A program made the position numbers and the translations under genes. The notes under the pieces were generated by a model. The model had not been told where the DNA came from, searched no databases, and was given only the letters and a program-made list of their open reading frames with translations. A DNA stretch of 64,000 nt from Tubiluchus corallicola (Eukaryota; Priapulida; Priapulimorpha; Priapulimorphida; Tubiluchidae): assembly GCA_030141605.1 (NCBI GenBank), contig JAQGDQ010000203.1, forward strand, positions 5,001 to 69,000, in the 5' to 3' direction. This document shows, piece after piece, positions 61,334 to 64,000 of this stretch; within the stretch, counting starts at the first letter, position 1, and each line of letters begins with the position of its first letter.

Positions 61334-61396
61334 ATGGGAATGAACGACCTCCATGCGATGAAAATAAAAGTATTGCTAATAATGGCACTGCTTGTG
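61334..61396 (+). CDS. candidate first coding exon with signal peptide
   Basis: An ATG-initiated 63-nt frame ends at a strong donor (CTTGTG|GTAAGT). It reads MGMNDLHAMKIKVLLIMALL V; from the internal ATG the product MKIKVLLIMALLV looks like a signal peptide. An acceptor-like CTGCTAAACAG lies 17 nt upstream of the first ATG. Downstream exons would lie beyond the LINE at 61.9-62.9 kb; none was found inside the window. Short, so uncertain. Confidence 0.3.
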
Positions 61397-61879
61397 GTAA
61401 GTTATTTTGCAATAATTGTTCATAACGTTATGTTACAATGTGCCCTTTACGTTACTATTAGAATAAAAACATTTTTAACTGAAGTAACTATATACGTGTA
61501 AGGAATATTATAAAGCTGTTCCTAGTCAAGCCGACCGAGATGCAGAGGTTGGCAAAGTTCAGTGTTATTATTATTTGTTATTATTTATTATTACATTAGT
61601 GTTATTATGTACCTTATAATTGCAACACAATTTCTACAGTGAAATAATCATATTAATGTGAGCTTTTGCATATTAAAGATTTGCATATTAAAATCATGTG
61701 ACGGTTATTAATATCTAAATTCCGGTTGTAAATCTAGATTTTTAATTTTAAATATTATTAACTTTAAATAATATAATTTAAATATATTAAAAGAGGATCC
61801 GTTCACTGAGGCTTCCCACCAGCTCATCAGTTTTGCTCATCAGAACAATTTAAACAATTTCTTTCTTTTCTGCGTTGCA

Positions 61880-62910
61880 ATTAGACAGTCGAATTTTAAC
61901 TCTTGTAAACAAAATTATTCTAACTTTTGAGAATAACGAGCACGTTCTTTGTTTGTTTATAACCTCACCAAAGCGTTCGATGCTGTCGACCACAAAATTT
62001 GCAAATTATATATTATCTGCGGAGTTCTTCAAAGATGGATTTTGGAACCACTTTTAGTTTTTGATTTATATTAACGATTTAAGTAATGTGTCGAACAAAT
62101 TATTCTCTATTATGTTTGCTGATGTTGTAAGTTTTATTGTATGGGAATTTTATTCCCTTACCTCTGTAATACGGGAAACGCTGAACTTCACCTAATATTC
62201 AAGTGGTTCAAGGCCAACAGATTGAGTTTAAATATTAAGAAAACTAATTTTATAATATTTTTACTGCAAAAAATAAAAGGTGTGTTGGAACTGACTGCAA
62301 AATAAGTATTAACAAAAACTTTGTTGACCAATTAAATGTACATTACATTTTTGGGCGTCATCTCAGACGAAAAATTCTCATGGAAAGGCATACAAACTAT
62401 ATTTGCTCTAAATTTAGCAAGGTTGTTGGTATAGTAAAAAATGTAGCAACATTTAAAAAAATGGACTTTATTATATTTTCGCATATCCATAATTACTTTG
62501 ATTATTGTTGTACTATCTAGAATAACACTTGCTTGGATTTCGTTAGATAGATTAATATATATACGAAAAAAGCTCGTTAGATCACTGTCGCTACTGATAG
62601 AACTCGCACTAGTAAATTATTTAAGTATTTAACAATATTGAAAGTGAACGATGTTTCTGGCACGAGACCCAGTTGTTTTGTATATGGGTACATTAATAAT
62701 TTGTCATCAGATGTATATGAATCTAATATCTGAATGTCTGTTTTTAATAATAACGTTCATACTTACGTAACCAGACAACATAAAAAAATTCACGTTCCTA
62801 AATGCAAAGCTAATGTCATGAAACACTCTATTAAATATCAAGGACTTGCTTTGTGAAACAGTCTTCCTTAATCAAGTAAGGATAGCAAATTCTCCATGTC
62901 CTAATTAAGA
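61880..62910 (+). pseudogene. decayed CR1/Rex-like LINE
   Basis: Plus-strand fragments in order: LTKAFDAVDHKI (RT domain A), YINDLSNVSNKLFSIMFADD (the catalytic FADD), FKWFKANRLSLNIKKTNF, FLGVISDEKFSWK, KIHVPKCKANVMKHSIKYQG and a disrupted LWNSLP motif. Frameshifts and stops are scattered throughout. Confidence 0.75.
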
Positions 62911-64000
62911 AATATTACTTTTGATGCTATTGCTTAATATTGCTCATTAACTTTGTTCTGGTAACTTTGCCAATGTTTTGCTTCGATATATCGTGCATGA
63001 ATGATGTATTTAATTGGGATGCCTTCATGCCTAATATTTTCTCATTAAATGTGATTATAATATATTATAATTATTATTGTTACATAGTATCATGTTGGAT
63101 TTGCACAATCAATAGACAAGTGTGAATACAGAATCTCACAAGAATCAACAGTGGCAGGGCCCCTACCCCCGTAGACTACCCCTGCTGCGAAGCTACTATC
63201 TGGAAAAAAGGACGTGACAAGGCATTTTAACATATCTAGTATTTATGTGATTTGAAACGCTCAAATAATAATAAATAAAAATTACACTCAATAAAATCAG
63301 CCAATTTTGTCGCCTTGAAGGCTGTAAGCAAAAGGTCGTAGGTTTAGTGATTTGATAGTAAGAAAAGACCGGCTGCAACACATCTATGATAACAGTCATG
63401 GGCGCCGCCAGAGGTTAAAAAATTGGAGCTAAGGGGTCAGGGGCATCAACGCATTTTCCTGTATTTAAGGACATTTTGAAGGCTTCTGATGAGATCTAAA
63501 TTCTGGTACATAGACTTCGTCAAACGTGAAAAATTCTGCCTTAATAAATGTATTTTACCTACATTTACCTACGTAATATTCATTGTATTCTATTGTAGTA
63601 GTCATGTATCTTAAAAGCAAATTCGTAATGCACTGCAATGCGGATGACCCATTACTTAAGCTTAATTTATTTAGTTTCAAGATTATCTATCCAGCAAAAT
63701 GTGGATAATCAGACATAAAACTGATACGAGACTGTTAAGTTTACAGCCCACCAACTGTTCATACAAAATTTAGTATGTTTGCGTGCGTGCTAAATGTAAT
63801 TTTACTGCATTATAGACCATTTTGCGATTGCTAGAAGCTATTTCCTCGGGCAAGTTCACCTCAAACTCGTGACTCATAGTTTCACTACTACCGTGAAAGG
63901 GGACCCAGGCCCCTTAGGCCCACTCCCTAAATGCAGAAGTGCAATTACAGTTAGCTAACAACTGTCTAGACAACGGAAATCGATAGAAAATCGACATTAC
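62911..64000. other. right flank, nothing firm
   Basis: AT-rich, with short GC-rich patches near 63155-63185 and 63895-63930. No coding exon was recognised. Confidence 0.35.

Overview
The window looks like intron-rich, AT-rich genomic DNA from an invertebrate metazoan. The evidence is GT-AG introns, a vertebrate-like 20-coding-exon histidase gene, an ABHD14-type hydrolase, several LINE fragments, tRNA-derived SINEs, hAT-type elements and very abundant minisatellites. I cannot name the phylum from the sequence alone. No bacterial-style operons, rRNA or CRISPR were seen.

Layout. 1-6.5 kb holds no firm gene. It carries a 2.5 kb array of 39-bp units (985-3500), an array of 32-bp units (5011-5365) and a 440-bp purine tract (5856-6300). 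6.48-10.59 kb on the minus strand is one very long coding exon of 1369 codons for an unrecognised, low-complexity protein with a Cys-rich N terminus. It has a 3' splice acceptor just before its ATG and a donor just before its stop, so it is probably part of a multi-exon gene. 10.6-21.7 kb is intergenic, with a candidate promoter (CCAAT plus CACGTG boxes near 12.65 kb), LINE fragments, a GC-rich segment, and (TAAAC)n and (GAAAC)n arrays on either side of a LINE 3' end.

21.69-28.25 kb on the plus strand is a four-exon ABHD14-like alpha/beta hydrolase, with tRNA-derived SINEs in introns 1 and 2. 28.3-33.5 kb is intergenic, with a 570-bp fold-back element, a 711-bp hAT-like element and a MITE bearing an NRF-1-type palindrome. 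33.52-59.94 kb on the plus strand is histidine ammonia-lyase (HAL/histidase). All 20 coding exons join in phase into a 652-residue protein with an intact MIO (Ala-Ser-Gly) motif. Its introns carry three large minisatellites, a fold-back element, a tiny hAT element, a MITE and two LINE copies. After HAL there is a candidate signal-peptide exon (61334-61396) and a decayed LINE (61.9-62.9 kb).

The most unusual signal is that two HAL minisatellites are built from the gene's own splicing signals. A 26-bp array (about 107 units) starts inside the end of exon 15 and repeats the exon/intron junction with its 5' splice site. A 34-bp array (11 units) upstream of exon 6 repeats a perfect TACTAAC branch-point, the last copy at canonical distance from the acceptor. 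In addition, the three main genes all have an acceptor-like AG 6-7 nt before the start codon, which fits spliced-leader trans-splicing or very short second exons.

The HAL and hydrolase genes are independent housekeeping-type enzymes: histidine to urocanate for HAL, and an uncharacterised ester or amide substrate for the ABHD14-like protein. No functional link between neighbours is evident.
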